From positions 1 to 64,000 of the forward strand of contig JAGMWG010000016.1 in assembly GCA_020744225.1 (NCBI GenBank): 64,000 bases of DNA. Direction: 5' to 3'. This DNA comes from Paraphoma chrysanthemicola. Taxonomy: Eukaryota > Ascomycota > Dothideomycetes > Pleosporales > Phaeosphaeriaceae. Of the stretch, positions 54,463-64,000 are shown in pieces. Below the pieces are notes generated by a model. That model ran no database searches. It saw only the letters and a list, made by a program, of their open reading frames with translations, and was not told where the DNA came from. The translations under genes and the position numbers were made by a program. The stretch's first letter is position 1; every line of letters begins with the position of its first letter.

Positions 54463-55775
54463 ATGGCGAGCGTCGTGGTGGTCGGGTAAGGCCGCCCTGC
54501 CAATCCTCCGTCCCATGACCTCAGCAATGGAAATGCTTCACGACTGCGTACGGTGCTAATGCAGATCCGCAGGGCTGGCGTCATCGGGCTATCAACTGCC
54601 CTTGTTCTCTCCAAGCACAAAAACATCCAGGTCACGATTGTGAGCAAGCACATGCCCGGCGACTACGACATAGAGTACGCTTCTCCGTGGGCAGGCGCAA
54701 ACTACTGGCCTGTTGGCAAGCCTGGTTCCAGGTTGCAACAGTTTGAAAAGGCAACATGGCCAGAACTTGAAAGGATCTGTCGCGAAGTGCCAGAGGCCGG
54801 TGTTCACTTCCAAGAATCAAGAATATATGGCAGAACCAAGGATGCCGGGAGTGCCACGGGCCAGTGGTTTGAAGAGCTATGCAGAGAAGACGCTTGGTTC
54901 AAGGACGTGGCCCCCAACGTAAGTCCTCTACATTGCAAACTCTTGCCATACTCGTTTGTTTCGTCAATACACTGTTCCCCCTGACGACTCCCTCCGTCTG
55001 TTTGCTCGCTTGCTACAATTCCACGTATGGCCACAGCTCATCTCAACGCCAGTTCCGAGTCCTGCCTAAGTCTGAATTACCCCCAGATTGTGATACGGGC
55101 ACTGCTTTCACATCGGTCTGCATCAACACAGCCGTATATCTGCCCTGGATTCTTGGCCAATGCGTAAAGAATGGTGTGGTGGTCAAAAGGGGCGTGCTTT
55201 CCCACGTCTCCGAAGCTGGGGCATATCACCCATCTGGTCGAGCCGATGTAGTTGTGAATTGCACAGGACTAATGGCTTCCAAACTAGGTGGTGTCATGGA
55301 CAGCAAAGTGTACCCAGGACGCGGCCAAATCGTTCTTGTCAGGAGTGAGCCTGGCACAATGTACACCACCAGCGGTACAGATGACGGGCCTGATGAGGCC
55401 ACTTACATTATGCAACGTGCTGTTGGAGGAGGTACAATTCTTGGTGGCTGTCTGCAACATGGGTCCTGGGAGTCTCAGCCAGATCCTAATCTTGCCCAAC
55501 GTATCATGCAGAGAGCCATAGATCTCTGCCCCTCTCTCGCTCCAACGACGGGTAAAGTAAATGAGCTGAGTATCGTTCGGCACGGTGTTGGTCTGCGGCC
55601 AATGCGGACAGGAGGCCCAAGAGTCGAGGCAGAAGAGATTGGTGGCACCTGGGTCGTTCATGAGTATGGGCATGCAGGCTATGGATACCAAAGTGGGTGG
55701 GGCTCTTCCTGGGAAGCAGAAAGGCTGGTCTTGGAAGTTCTCGGTTGGTTGCATGGACCGAAAGCGAAGCTCTAG
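54463..55775 (+). CDS. D-amino-acid oxidase, peroxisomal (ends AKL)
   Basis: Exons 54463-54485, 54573-54918 and 55053-55775 give 363 residues. Exon 1 is only 23 nt; joined to exon 2 it creates the Rossmann motif VVVVGAGVIGLSTALVL (GxGxxG) that binds FAD. Then YASPWAGANYWPV matches the DAAO signature, followed after intron 2 by ELPPDCDTGTAFTSVCINTAVYLPWI. Near the end are RHGVGLRPMRTGGPRVEAE and VVHEYGHAGYGYQSGWGSS, the substrate-arginine and DAO signature (YGHxGxGYQxxWG). The C-terminus AKL is an accepted PTS1 variant, consistent with peroxisomal oxidative deamination of D-amino acids. Without the microexon the FAD motif would be missed. Confidence 0.93.
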
Positions 55776-56070
55776 GGGTTATCAAGCTTGAGCGTATGCT
55801 ATCAAGAACTATGGCTTCGCATTGTTGAAACATGCAATTGAGAACACGATTATATTTAAGTTTGTATCTCAGTCTGCATTTGATCGTATGTCATTGGTCG
55901 CCAATGGATGTACAGGGTCCGAATGGGAACGCCACGACGTCAAGCTGCAGTCAGGCTCTAAGCATGGGACGAAACATGCGCCCTATGGTTTGACAAGCTT
56001 AAAAGAATGTCCTCCCACGCATCTCGAGACTAATATACCGCACCAGTTGCCTGCTATATTGGACCCTACA

Positions 56071-56698
56071 ATGACAGATACTATCCGCCCAGAGAGCATA
56101 ACCGGAGGCTGCCTTTGTGGCGCTATACGATTTACGATCGTCTTTCCTAACGAAGCAGACTGGCCCCCTCTCACCGTACGTGCTCCTCCTCAGAAGAGAG
56201 CAGCATATCTAACGGAATCGCTAGAATGGTATTTGTCAATGCACAATGTGTCGCAAGCACTCGGGATCGCTGCATCCACAGAATTGTGGGTTTGCGACAT
56301 CCCAGGTGTCCCCACCGATCCAGTCAAACCTGTCTTACCAAACATACGCTTCCAGCCCCACCACTGAGCGCGGCTTCTGCAACAATTGCGGCAGTGCTCT
56401 AGCATTTCACGACAAGAAAGAACCCAATGTCGTGGAGATCAATCTAGGCGCACTTGACGAAGAGGTCTTAATTGGTAGGAGAGATGAGGCGAATGCTTGG
56501 GAGGACGAGCATGGAACGCATGTCGCGAGAATCCGGGGCTGGGGGAAGATCCTAGGTACTCCGAGGTACCATATCTATTGTGAAAATGAAATCCCTGGCG
56601 TTACAGATACTTTTGCTGGCGATAAGTGGCTAAAGGACCAGAAGGGCGGGAGTAGTTTCAGGGGCAAGGCACAAGAACTGAAGAAGAGCCCCTGGTGA
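56071..56698 (+). CDS. GFA-domain (glutathione-dependent formaldehyde-activating/CENP-V type) protein
   Basis: Exons 56071-56175 and 56225-56698 (49 bp intron GTACGT...CTAG) give 192 residues. The zinc ligands of the GFA fold are all visible: GGCLCGAIRF, then after splicing CQCTMCRKHSGS, and ERGFCNNCGSALAF. EINLGALDEE follows, and a C-terminal extension includes HIYCENEIPG. Fungal genomes contain many such paralogues, most not shown to act on formaldehyde, so the substrate is unknown. The acceptor TAG is chosen because it restores the CxCxxC block in frame. An upstream Met in the frame (55822) is open but precedes the family start. Confidence 0.85.
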
Positions 56699-57590
56699 AA
56701 CCAAGATTAAAAAGACATACATTGAGACAATCCTTGAAGACCTCTTTGAGTTTGTACTTTACTCTGTCTGTACTCTGTCTGTATTGGGGGCTTTGATGCT
56801 TGTTCGATGAGACGCAGGAAGTGATGGTAAATTTTCCTTCGTTAAGAAGGGCTACACATCTTTCTCTGTGGCACCAGATGAGGGAATTGATGTGGTTGCT
56901 GGGCAAAGTAAACACGCCAAAGGAGTTCAGGACGTTGACTGTGCGTCCAAGAACAGGTAGGGTGCTTCTGACCGCCCATAGTCAATGGTTGAGCGGTCGT
57001 GTCGCGTGCAGAAACTCCGCAGTAGTCGACCGCACATATTACCGTCATATGCAAGTACTGGGGCCCCGCCATGATGTTCGTTGATCCGCGAACGCTCATT
57101 TGTCCATCAAGCAGGGGGCGGCGGTCAGATGCAGTGAGCATCTTGTGTCCGCTGGGCGCGAGCTCTGAGGTAGTTCTTCAGCGCATGCGTGGAGTGCTGG
57201 ACTGGAGCATGGAATAATTCATGCTCTGCAAAATTCTTTGCTTGCAAATTGCCGAAACTCAGCCGACCGAAGAGCGGCGAGGACACGGAGCAATGCTGAG
57301 CGTTGATATATGACGGAGCATCGCGCATGTTCCATCTGCAAGCCCCAGGAAACTTTGTGGGGGGAAAAGCGAGCATGCAGCCTACCTCATCTGAGTCCAA
57401 TCAGTTGCCCTCTCCGCAGCTAAGAACAGGCTAGCGGCCCCGTCCATCAGAGCGATCCCGGCCATCGAGCTTTCATCATCGCCTCGACGAAATTTTGGCC
57501 TTGACTCACCTAGCACACCTCGCCAGCCATTAAATACCCGCGCACGTCCGCCAACTCCCCAAACCTTCTTTCCCACAATCAATTGCAATC
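56699..57590. promoter_or_regulatory. Intergenic region with homocitrate synthase promoter
   Basis: About 890 bp. The proximal part contains a perfect Gcn4/CpcA site TGACTCA (57502-57508), a CCAAT box (57397-57401) overlapping a near-match TGAGTCC, and an ATTAAAT tract at about 57530. No gene was recognised in the distal part. Confidence 0.6.
57502..57508 (+). promoter_or_regulatory. Gcn4/CpcA general amino-acid control element
   Basis: TGACTCA is the exact consensus for the bZIP activator Gcn4 (CpcA in filamentous fungi) and lies 83 bp upstream of the homocitrate synthase ATG. Lysine genes are known targets of cross-pathway control, so the site is probably functional. Confidence 0.65.
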
Positions 57591-59291
57591 ATGTGTGCCT
57601 CTTGCAACGGAGAAACCGCGAACGGCCAAGCAAACGGCACATCGGCCAGCGGTACCAATGGCACCAACGGCCACGATGGCTTCAGCGCCATCCGAACCTC
57701 GCAAAATCCTCACCCATCACACAAGGCCCCATACGCACCAGTGGGCGACTTCCTCTCCAATGTCAGCCGGTTCAAAATTATCGGTACGTCATTGGCCCTC
57801 CCACGGCCGCCATCGGAGGTGTCCGCAATGCGCAATCAATCTATCCTGGTGTCGATGTATGCAAGTGGCACAATATCCTGGCCATACTGACTTATCCACA
57901 CAGAGAGCACACTGCGTGAGGGCGAGCAATTTGCCAATGCCTACTTTGACCTCGAAGCCAAAATCAAGATCGCGAGGGCGCTCGACGAGTTCGGCGTGGA
58001 CTGTATGTTTTTGCCCCGCGGCACTCGACCCGCCGAGCCTGGGACTGACCGCTTTTTAGACATCGAACTGACCAGCCCCGCCGCATCGGAGCAGTCAAGA
58101 CGAGACTGCGAGGCCATCTGCAAGCTCGGCGTGAGTACATCTCGACATGATTGTCTTGAATGCTGCTAATCCACGCGCCAGCTGAAAGCCAAGATCCTGA
58201 CCCACGTACGATGCCATCTTGACGATGCCAAGATCGCTGTCGAGACTGGTGTCGACGGTCTCGATGTTGTTATCGGCACCTCGAGCTATCTCCGCGAACA
58301 CAGCCACGGCAAAGATATGACATACATCAAGAACACCGCTCTGGAGGTGATTGAGTTCGTCAAGAGCAAGGGCAAGGAGATCCGCTTCAGCTCTGAGGAC
58401 TCGTTCAGATCTGATCTAGTCGATCTCCTCTCCATTTACAGTGCCGTAGACAAGGTTGGTGTTCACCGTGTCGGCATCGCTGATACCGTTGGCTGCGCAT
58501 CTCCCCGCCAGGTTTACGATTTGGTGCGAACACTGCGCGGTGTTGTGTCCTGCGACATTGAAACTCATTTCCACAACGATTCTGGCTGCGCCATTGCGAA
58601 CGCATACTGCGCTCTGGAAGCCGGTGCCACCCACATCGACACGTCGGTGCTCGGAATTGGAGAGCGAAACGGCATAACCCCACTCGGTGGCCTGATGGCT
58701 CGCATGATTGTCGCGGACCGCGACTATGTCCTCAGCAAGTACAACATCAAGAAGCTCAAGGAGGTCGAGGATCTTGTTGCCGATCTCGTCGAAGTCAACG
58801 TCCCCTTCAACAACTATATTACTGGCTTCTGCGCCTTCACCCACAAAGCCGGTATCCACGCCAAGGCTATCCTGAACAACCCTTCCACGTACGAGATCAT
58901 CGACCCCAAGGACTTTGGCATGTCTCGATACGTCCATTTCGCCAGCAGACTTACAGGCTGGAATGCCATCAAGAGTCGTGCTGAACAGCTTGGCCTGAAA
59001 ATGTCCGACGCGCAGTACAAGGAGTGCACAGCTAAGATCAAGGCCATTGCCGATGTGCGCAAGATTGCGTTAGATGATACGGATTCCATCATCCGCACCT
59101 ATCACCACAATTTGCACAACGAGGAGGAGAAGCCTTTGCTACCAGGCATGACGGCCGAGGAGGAGAAGAAGTTCCTCGAGGCTGAGAAAGAATTGAACGG
59201 TCTCAAAGAGAAGCGGCAGCTGGACGCCGCTGCAGACGCAGAGGCAGAGATACCCGAGGCCAAGAAGACCAAGACGGTCACCGTTGCTTAA
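57591..59291 (+). CDS. lysF: Homocitrate synthase (alpha-aminoadipate lysine pathway)
   Basis: Exons 57591-57783, 57904-58002, 58060-58130 and 58182-59291 give 490 residues. The enzyme condenses acetyl-CoA and 2-oxoglutarate, the first and lysine-inhibited step of fungal lysine synthesis. Splicing builds the active-site block ESTLREGEQFANAYFD. Then come YIELTSPAASEQSR, FSSEDSFRSDL, and the metal-binding THFHNDSGCAIANAY, followed by GIGERNGITPLGG and GFCAFTHKAGIHAKAI. The Gly/Asn/Ser-rich first 45 residues are unusual for the core fold but common in fungal forms. The tail ends KTKTVTVA. A Gcn4/CpcA site in the promoter fits amino-acid-starvation control. The symbol follows Aspergillus lysF; LYS20/LYS21 are the yeast equivalents. 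Confidence 0.94.
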
Positions 59292-59787
59292 AGCAGGCAA
59301 CGACTCAACATGTCGATACTGGAGTTCATGGGTTCTGGAAATCTCGGGAGTAGGGTCGTAGCATACCTGCATTTCTTCCGACTACGGAAAAGTCTCTGTT
59401 TTGATACCTGAAGTCGATGAAGTCGATGAAGTCGATGAAGTCCAGCCGCTCATCGAAGTATGTATATAGAATTTGTCGAATGGTTGTTCAAGCAAAGTCT
59501 GTGACGACTCGCCTCGACTGGTCGTGATGTCTCTCAGACTCGCATGGGCTCACCGCCCTTTCTCTAACGCATAGCGGCACGGCTCGCAGCCCTCGAGTGC
59601 TGTTTTGCAAGGCGCCCACGTGAGGTCCATTTCTCAGGGTCCAGTTCCCTGAGATCGGCAAGCCCTGGACTTCCAGGGTCCTCCTGCCGCTCTTTATTTT
59701 AAATTGCCGCCCCAGCAATCACACACGCGACTTACAGCCCACCAACACCGCAACTTCTCGCGCGGCTGCTACAATCGTGTCGCAAAC
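59292..59787. other. Intergenic region with 9-bp tandem repeat
   Basis: About 500 bp between homocitrate synthase and IDI1. It holds a short minisatellite (59410-59442). A TTTATTTTAAATT tract at 59691-59703, 85 bp before the IDI1 ATG, may act as a TATA-like element. Confidence 0.5.
59410..59442 (+). repeat. Tandem 9-mer GAAGTCGAT, 3.7 copies
   Basis: Three perfect copies of GAAGTCGAT plus a partial fourth lie 119 bp after the lysine gene stop, presumably in its 3' UTR. The 9-bp period keeps codon phase, but the region is non-coding in my model. Confidence 0.8.
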
Positions 59788-60746
59788 ATGAGCTCGACCA
59801 CGACCATCACCCAGGCACCGACAGTGGTAACCGTCACCCAGCAGCCGGACATCACTGCGGAGAATGTCCTGCGCCTGTTCCCCGAAGTCAACACAGATCT
59901 CATTGGGGGGTCGCACAACTCGGCCACCAGCGACGATGCGCTGAACGGATATGACGAGGAGCAGATACGGCTGATGGACGAGGTGTGCATTGTGCTAGAC
60001 AACGATGATATCCCCATTGGCAGCGCAACGAAGAAGCTATGTACGTGCCTGCAACTGGGGGGAGGTGGTGTCTCGACCGCAGACTGACACGGGAGTAGGC
60101 CACCTCATGGAAAACATCGACCGAGGGCTACTCCACCGCGCCTTCTCGGTATTCCTCTTTGATTCACAAAATCGACTCTTATTGCAACAGCGCGCTACGG
60201 AGAAGATCACATTCCCAGACATGTGGACGAACACATGCTGTTCGCACCCACTAGGAATACCCGGCGAAACTGGGGTCGGGCTCGAGGCTTCGGTGCAGGG
60301 GGTGCGTCGAGCGGCAGTGCGCAAGCTTGATCACGAGCTGGGCATTCCGTCCGCGCAGGTGCCCATTGACGACTTTAAGTTTCTCACCCGTATTCACTAC
60401 AAGTCGCCGAGTGACGGCAAGTGGGGCGAGCACGAAAGTGAGTCTCTTCTGATCACAGCATCAGCATGGCGGTATGCGAGCTACTTCCGAACTGTGTGCT
60501 AAACTATGGCCAGTCGATTACATCCTCTTCATCAAGGCCGACGTAGACCTCAACATCAACCCCAACGAAGTGCGCGACTCTCGTTTCGTCTCCCAGGAAG
60601 ATCTCAAGAACATGTTCAAAGACAAGTCGCTCAAATTCACGCCGTGGTTCAAGTTGATCTGCGAAAGTATGCTTTACGAGTGGTGGGATCACCTGGATTC
60701 TGGCTTGGAGAAGTACCTAGGGGAGACTGAGATTCGTCGGATGTAA
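59788..60746 (+). CDS. idi1: Isopentenyl-diphosphate delta-isomerase
   Basis: Exons 59788-60040, 60099-60437 and 60514-60746 give 274 residues. The enzyme interconverts IPP and DMAPP, feeding sterol and other isoprenoid synthesis. Motifs: LMDEVCIVLDNDD, then across intron 1 KKLCHLMENIDRGLLHRAFSVFLF (the metal-binding HxxN..xRxxHRAFS region), the catalytic cysteine in WTNTCCSHPL, Nudix-like GVRRAAVRKLDHELGI, and the catalytic Glu block EHEIDYILF restored by intron 2 splicing. It ends FKLICESMLYEWWD and YLGETEIRRM. The N-terminal ~60 residues are Thr/Val-rich and low in charge; whether they target an organelle is unclear. Confidence 0.94.
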
Positions 60747-62413
60747 GCCAATAGACGTGGCAGCATGGGAGTAATGCGACATGTGTGCAGATATCACAGA
60801 ACCTCCAAGGCACGCTGATGTCACTGAAACCGGGTCCAATCCTACCCATTTCAAAAAGTGAGGCAATCACCGCAAAGTCAACGTATGCAGACTCTCGCGA
60901 CTCCGTCCAAGCAAAGATACCAGCCGTCATAGCTCCCACGTCCGCTAGTCACGCATGGCAGTCGCTGCATGTCTCATGCTGCCTGCAAATGCGCGCTCAC
61001 GCTATCCACATTTCTCACGCGCAGATGGCTGCCCACGTCTTGATCAGCAGTGGAAACAGTCTATATACCAGTACGCATTCAAATCCAGATTAATGATAGA
61101 CTTCGACTTCCTGAGCAATCAGAAGAAACGGTCCGAGCGAATGACCGATGTTTAAGCTGGTGGTCGTCATAACGCTGATAGGACATGGATGATTAGACGC
61201 TTGACCCGAATAGAGCATGTCCAGCCGAGCAGTAGACCAGCCCTTTCCATTCACCCCACACCTATCTCACCAACGCCGCAACTCGCGATACGACGCAGCC
61301 CGCCATGACAGATTTACCTTGGGCAGAAAACCCAGCGAGGATCGAAAGTGTATAGCCGATGGCTCGTGAAATATCTAATGCGACAGCGAAGGCCAATCAC
61401 TGGGACTAGCTTCCAAGCTGAACTGCTCTGCGAGAGAAGCAATCGCGCATCAGCTGGATAAGCGAACGATCCTAACATAGGTCCCGCTGCAACCTGACCC
61501 TCCATTCCACCCAAAAGGCTTGGTATACGCAGATCGACTAGGGTATGGGCGGAAGTATATCAGTCTCGTGGCTCCCTGTCTTTGTCTGCTGCACGCACAG
61601 AAAGTATTGATCTCATCCGGCAGCAAATTGGCATCACTTCTCTTGCTCGTACCAACCATAGTCACTTTGTCCTTCTCCACCCCCACGCCTTATTCTTTCC
61701 GCTGCAGCCGACCACCTTTCGCCGACGCGTCACACAGCACGCAGCTTCCCCCTCACAGCAGGCCAAGCCATTGCACTGCAGCGCTGCCGCTCGAGGACGG
61801 GTCTTGTGACAGGAATTGGACGAGTAAGAAGCAAACATTACACACTCTGCAGGCAGCCCTCCAACGCCTCTCCGTCCATACGCAACAAGGCTGCACGTCG
61901 ATAACGAACTGCATACTGGCAACTCGACAAGCCTGGTCGGTCACCATCAGAACGCCCCCGATACTGCTGCATAAAGTCATCTCGTCCAACCTCTTATTGA
62001 TGTCGGTTGATATACGACAAGCTTGCACTTCTCTGCGCTACCCATCTCGAGTCGAAACTGTCTCGAGATCTCAGCTTTCCAAAGTACATACAGGCGATAC
62101 TACCCGTCCAGCTGAAACGTAGACGTTGGGACGTTATTGAAAAGGTACACTATGGCAGGCAATCGATGGTCACGGCTCCTGCCCTGCCCAACTACAACAG
62201 CCACAACAAGACTAATCAACATGTAGCAGCGTTGTTTGAACTAAAGGTCTTGATTTAGATTTAGCTGGTTCAAGTGACCACCTGTATCGGCAAATCCGCC
62301 TTGTACCCACGGGAAACCATCACGCTGGCGTATTCGACGACTGTGCCCATCATCAAACGAAGCGGCAGATCTCATTTAAATACTAGTAGAAGGTCAAGAG
62401 CAAGACGGCAATC
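60747..62413. other. Intergenic 1.7 kb, nothing recognised
   Basis: A 200-codon forward frame (61520-62122) exists but has Cys/Ser/Thr-rich, motif-free sequence and overlaps reverse frames, so I do not call it. The proximal end should carry the GNAT gene promoter. Confidence 0.45.
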
Positions 62414-63285
62414 ATGGCGAAAACGTTCAGTCCTGTTTCACCTGTTGCCTGCAACTTTGTCGAACCGAAGTCAGCCGTGAAGCCTGCGAGCATCAGATTC
62501 CACGATGTTCCGACGAGTTTCAGGCTTCTGAAGCAGACGCCTGTCCCGGCTATGCCACCAGTTGCAAACGGCGTTCGTGTGGTGACAGCCGCAGAATACA
62601 AGCAAGCTGCTGCATGTCTGGCTGAAGCCTTTGGTGAGGATGATGTCGCTCGTTATTTCATCGAGGTGCCTGATCGTGAGCACTGGACTGCAGAGGAAAA
62701 GTGGGCCTTGCATGTCGAGATTCTCGAGTATGTCACGTATGCTCACATCCTCAAGGGACTGGTGACTACGGTAGGCGAATTTGAGGCCGTGGCGCTGTGG
62801 TATGTCGAGGATGATAGCCACGAGAATTTGTGACACTGACGATGCGCAGGATGCCTCCAGGCCAGAACATGGACGACTACTTGACAATCTTCCGCAGTGG
62901 CATGTGGCGTTTGAACTATCGTCTCTCTCCAGAAGGCAAGCGTCGCTTCTTTGATGAGTTTCTCCCCCTCCTCCACGATACTATGCAGACCACTCTTGGT
63001 GACCGTGAGCACGAAGCTTGGTATCTGGTGTACATTGGCACACGTCCTTCTGGGCGTGGAAAGGGCCATGCGCGTAAGCTGATTGAGCACGTCACCAAGG
63101 TTGCAGACGGCGAGGGCAGGCCTTGCTATCTCGAGTCGAGCAATGCGAGCAATCCTCCCATTTATAGAAGGTTTGGGTTTGCCGAGTGCCGTACGATTCA
63201 ATTACAACGTGGCGGACGCAACATTCCCTTGGACATCATGGTCCGCGAGCCTGTATCAGCGGAGAAGAAGAGGAATGAGTTGTAG
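62414..63285 (+). CDS. GNAT-family N-acetyltransferase
   Basis: Exons 62414-62799 and 62850-63285 (50 bp intron) give 273 residues. The GNAT signature is in the second exon: AWYLVYIGTRPSGRGKGHARKLIEHV (motif A, R/QxxGxG/A binding acetyl-CoA), followed by PCYLESSNASNPPIYRRFGFAE (motif B, with the usual YxxxGF). The first exon carries the N-terminal substrate side: VVTAAEYKQAAACLAEAFGEDDVARYFIEV and a helix HVEILEYVTYAHILKG. The acceptor substrate cannot be read. The first ~45 residues (to MPPVANG) may be an extension or a wrong start, since Met47 lies directly before the fold. Confidence 0.86.
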
Positions 63286-64000
63286 GAGACGGCTTGCCTA
63301 GAGCAAGCCAGAGGGAGACAAGCACTGCTTCAACACGGTTGCTCGTAAGTGTGGTTGACAGGTCGGGGGTACAAGGGGGAGCTCCTTCAACAGGATCAGG
63401 CAGTTCCGTTATTTGCAAAGTAGTCATTCATTTCGCAATCAAATCCCATACTATGGTCCAGACAGCAGCGAACATGTGTGAAGATGCGCCGACGACTAGA
63501 CGAGCCATGGACACCGAGGGTGCTCAGGGCTGCAGAAGTGACTGGCTTTCCAGCAGTGTTGCAAGTTGAAGCGATTGGAGAAGAAGGTGCCCACGCAGCG
63601 GCGTGGGCATTGATGCTATTCACATTCTTCTTCTAATGTTTCTTGGGCAACGTCGACCATGGTTCCACGAGAGTTTGCAGGCGAAGAGAGGCAGTGCTCG
63701 CGTAAATTACGCCTGCGGGCCTGTCGCATGTTCAGAGCGCTGGGACATGAAACGCAGTGCGTCCACGGCCGCGAAGCGGACACGGCCTCATTTCCCTCTC
63801 CTGATGCCAGCTTCATCTGGATTGCTGCACTCGCTCGCACGCTTTTTGTTATTCTTTCTTCCTGGGACTCGACGGGGCGTGCAGACTGTGTAATCGCTTT
63901 GTGATCATTATCTAGCTTCACCTCGCCAACCCGGCCGTGCTCGCGCTCCTCCGCTCCGCTCCACACCCCGCAAGGCTCGCTCACTCGCTCCCCTAAGTTA
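63286..64000. other. Intergenic to window end, nothing recognised
   Basis: About 700 bp after the GNAT gene. Only short overlapping frames. The last 100 bp are C/T-rich (CTCCGCTCCGCTCC) and may begin the promoter of a gene beyond the window. Confidence 0.4.

Noticed and set aside
61520..62122. 200-codon forward open frame upstream of the GNAT gene
   Set aside because: Ser/Thr/Cys-rich random-looking sequence with no motif and overlapping reverse frames; more likely promoter or leader DNA.

Overview
The window is nuclear DNA of a filamentous ascomycete (Pezizomycotina, probably Dothideomycetes; this placement is an inference). Evidence: most genes carry short introns of about 41-60 nt with GT-AG (occasionally GC-AG) ends and CTAAC/CTGAC-like branch sites; the proteins are typical ascomycete orthologues; and there is a repeat-induced point mutation (RIP) block. 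There are no bacterial operons, no CRISPR array and no rRNA genes. Coordinates below are my own splice models, checked only for reading-frame phase and conserved motifs.

Region 1-6.26 kb is a transposon graveyard. It holds the C-terminal part of a Fot1/pogo-type DDE transposase (+ strand). It also holds a Ty1/copia pol fragment (- strand: GAG-pre-integrase, integrase, reverse transcriptase, RNase H) flanked by a pair of ~430 bp inverted repeats. All of it shows CpA-to-TpA mutation and many stops. The block ends within a few bases of the stop codon of the first real gene, GCP4.

Region 6.3-16.5 kb: a gamma-tubulin complex GCP4 gene, then a biotin biosynthesis cluster. BIO2 (biotin synthase, mitochondrial), bioF (KAPA synthase ending in the peroxisomal signal SRL) and a bifunctional bioDA (dethiobiotin synthetase + DAPA aminotransferase) together cover KAPA to biotin across two or three compartments. 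CCAAT boxes lie in their promoters.

Region 16.5-35 kb: a gene-poor gap, an SRPBCC protein, tubulin cofactor D (with two 3' introns, one GC-AG), a divergent POLD3/Cdc27 polymerase-delta subunit with a C-terminal PIP box (also with a GC-AG intron), a PNPOx-like flavin protein and two unrecognised conserved-looking proteins, separated by 0.6-2.7 kb stretches without credible genes.

Region 35-46.5 kb: a secreted CE3-like SGNH esterase, a divergent pair of OXPHOS genes (complex I NDUFS4 and ATP synthase subunit f), a 1360-residue disordered protein and a four-helix membrane protein.

Region 46.5-64 kb: a fused tRNA CCA-transferase/Tti2 gene, TRAPP subunit Trs85/TRAPPC8, an OTU-family protease, a peroxisomal-looking D-amino-acid oxidase, a GFA-domain protein, homocitrate synthase (lysine pathway; perfect Gcn4/CpcA site upstream), isopentenyl-diphosphate isomerase and a GNAT acetyltransferase. 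The items most worth a second look are the CCA1-Tti2 fusion, the inverted-repeat-flanked copia fragment, the biotin cluster with its 514 bp cargo-bearing intron, and the GC-AG introns.
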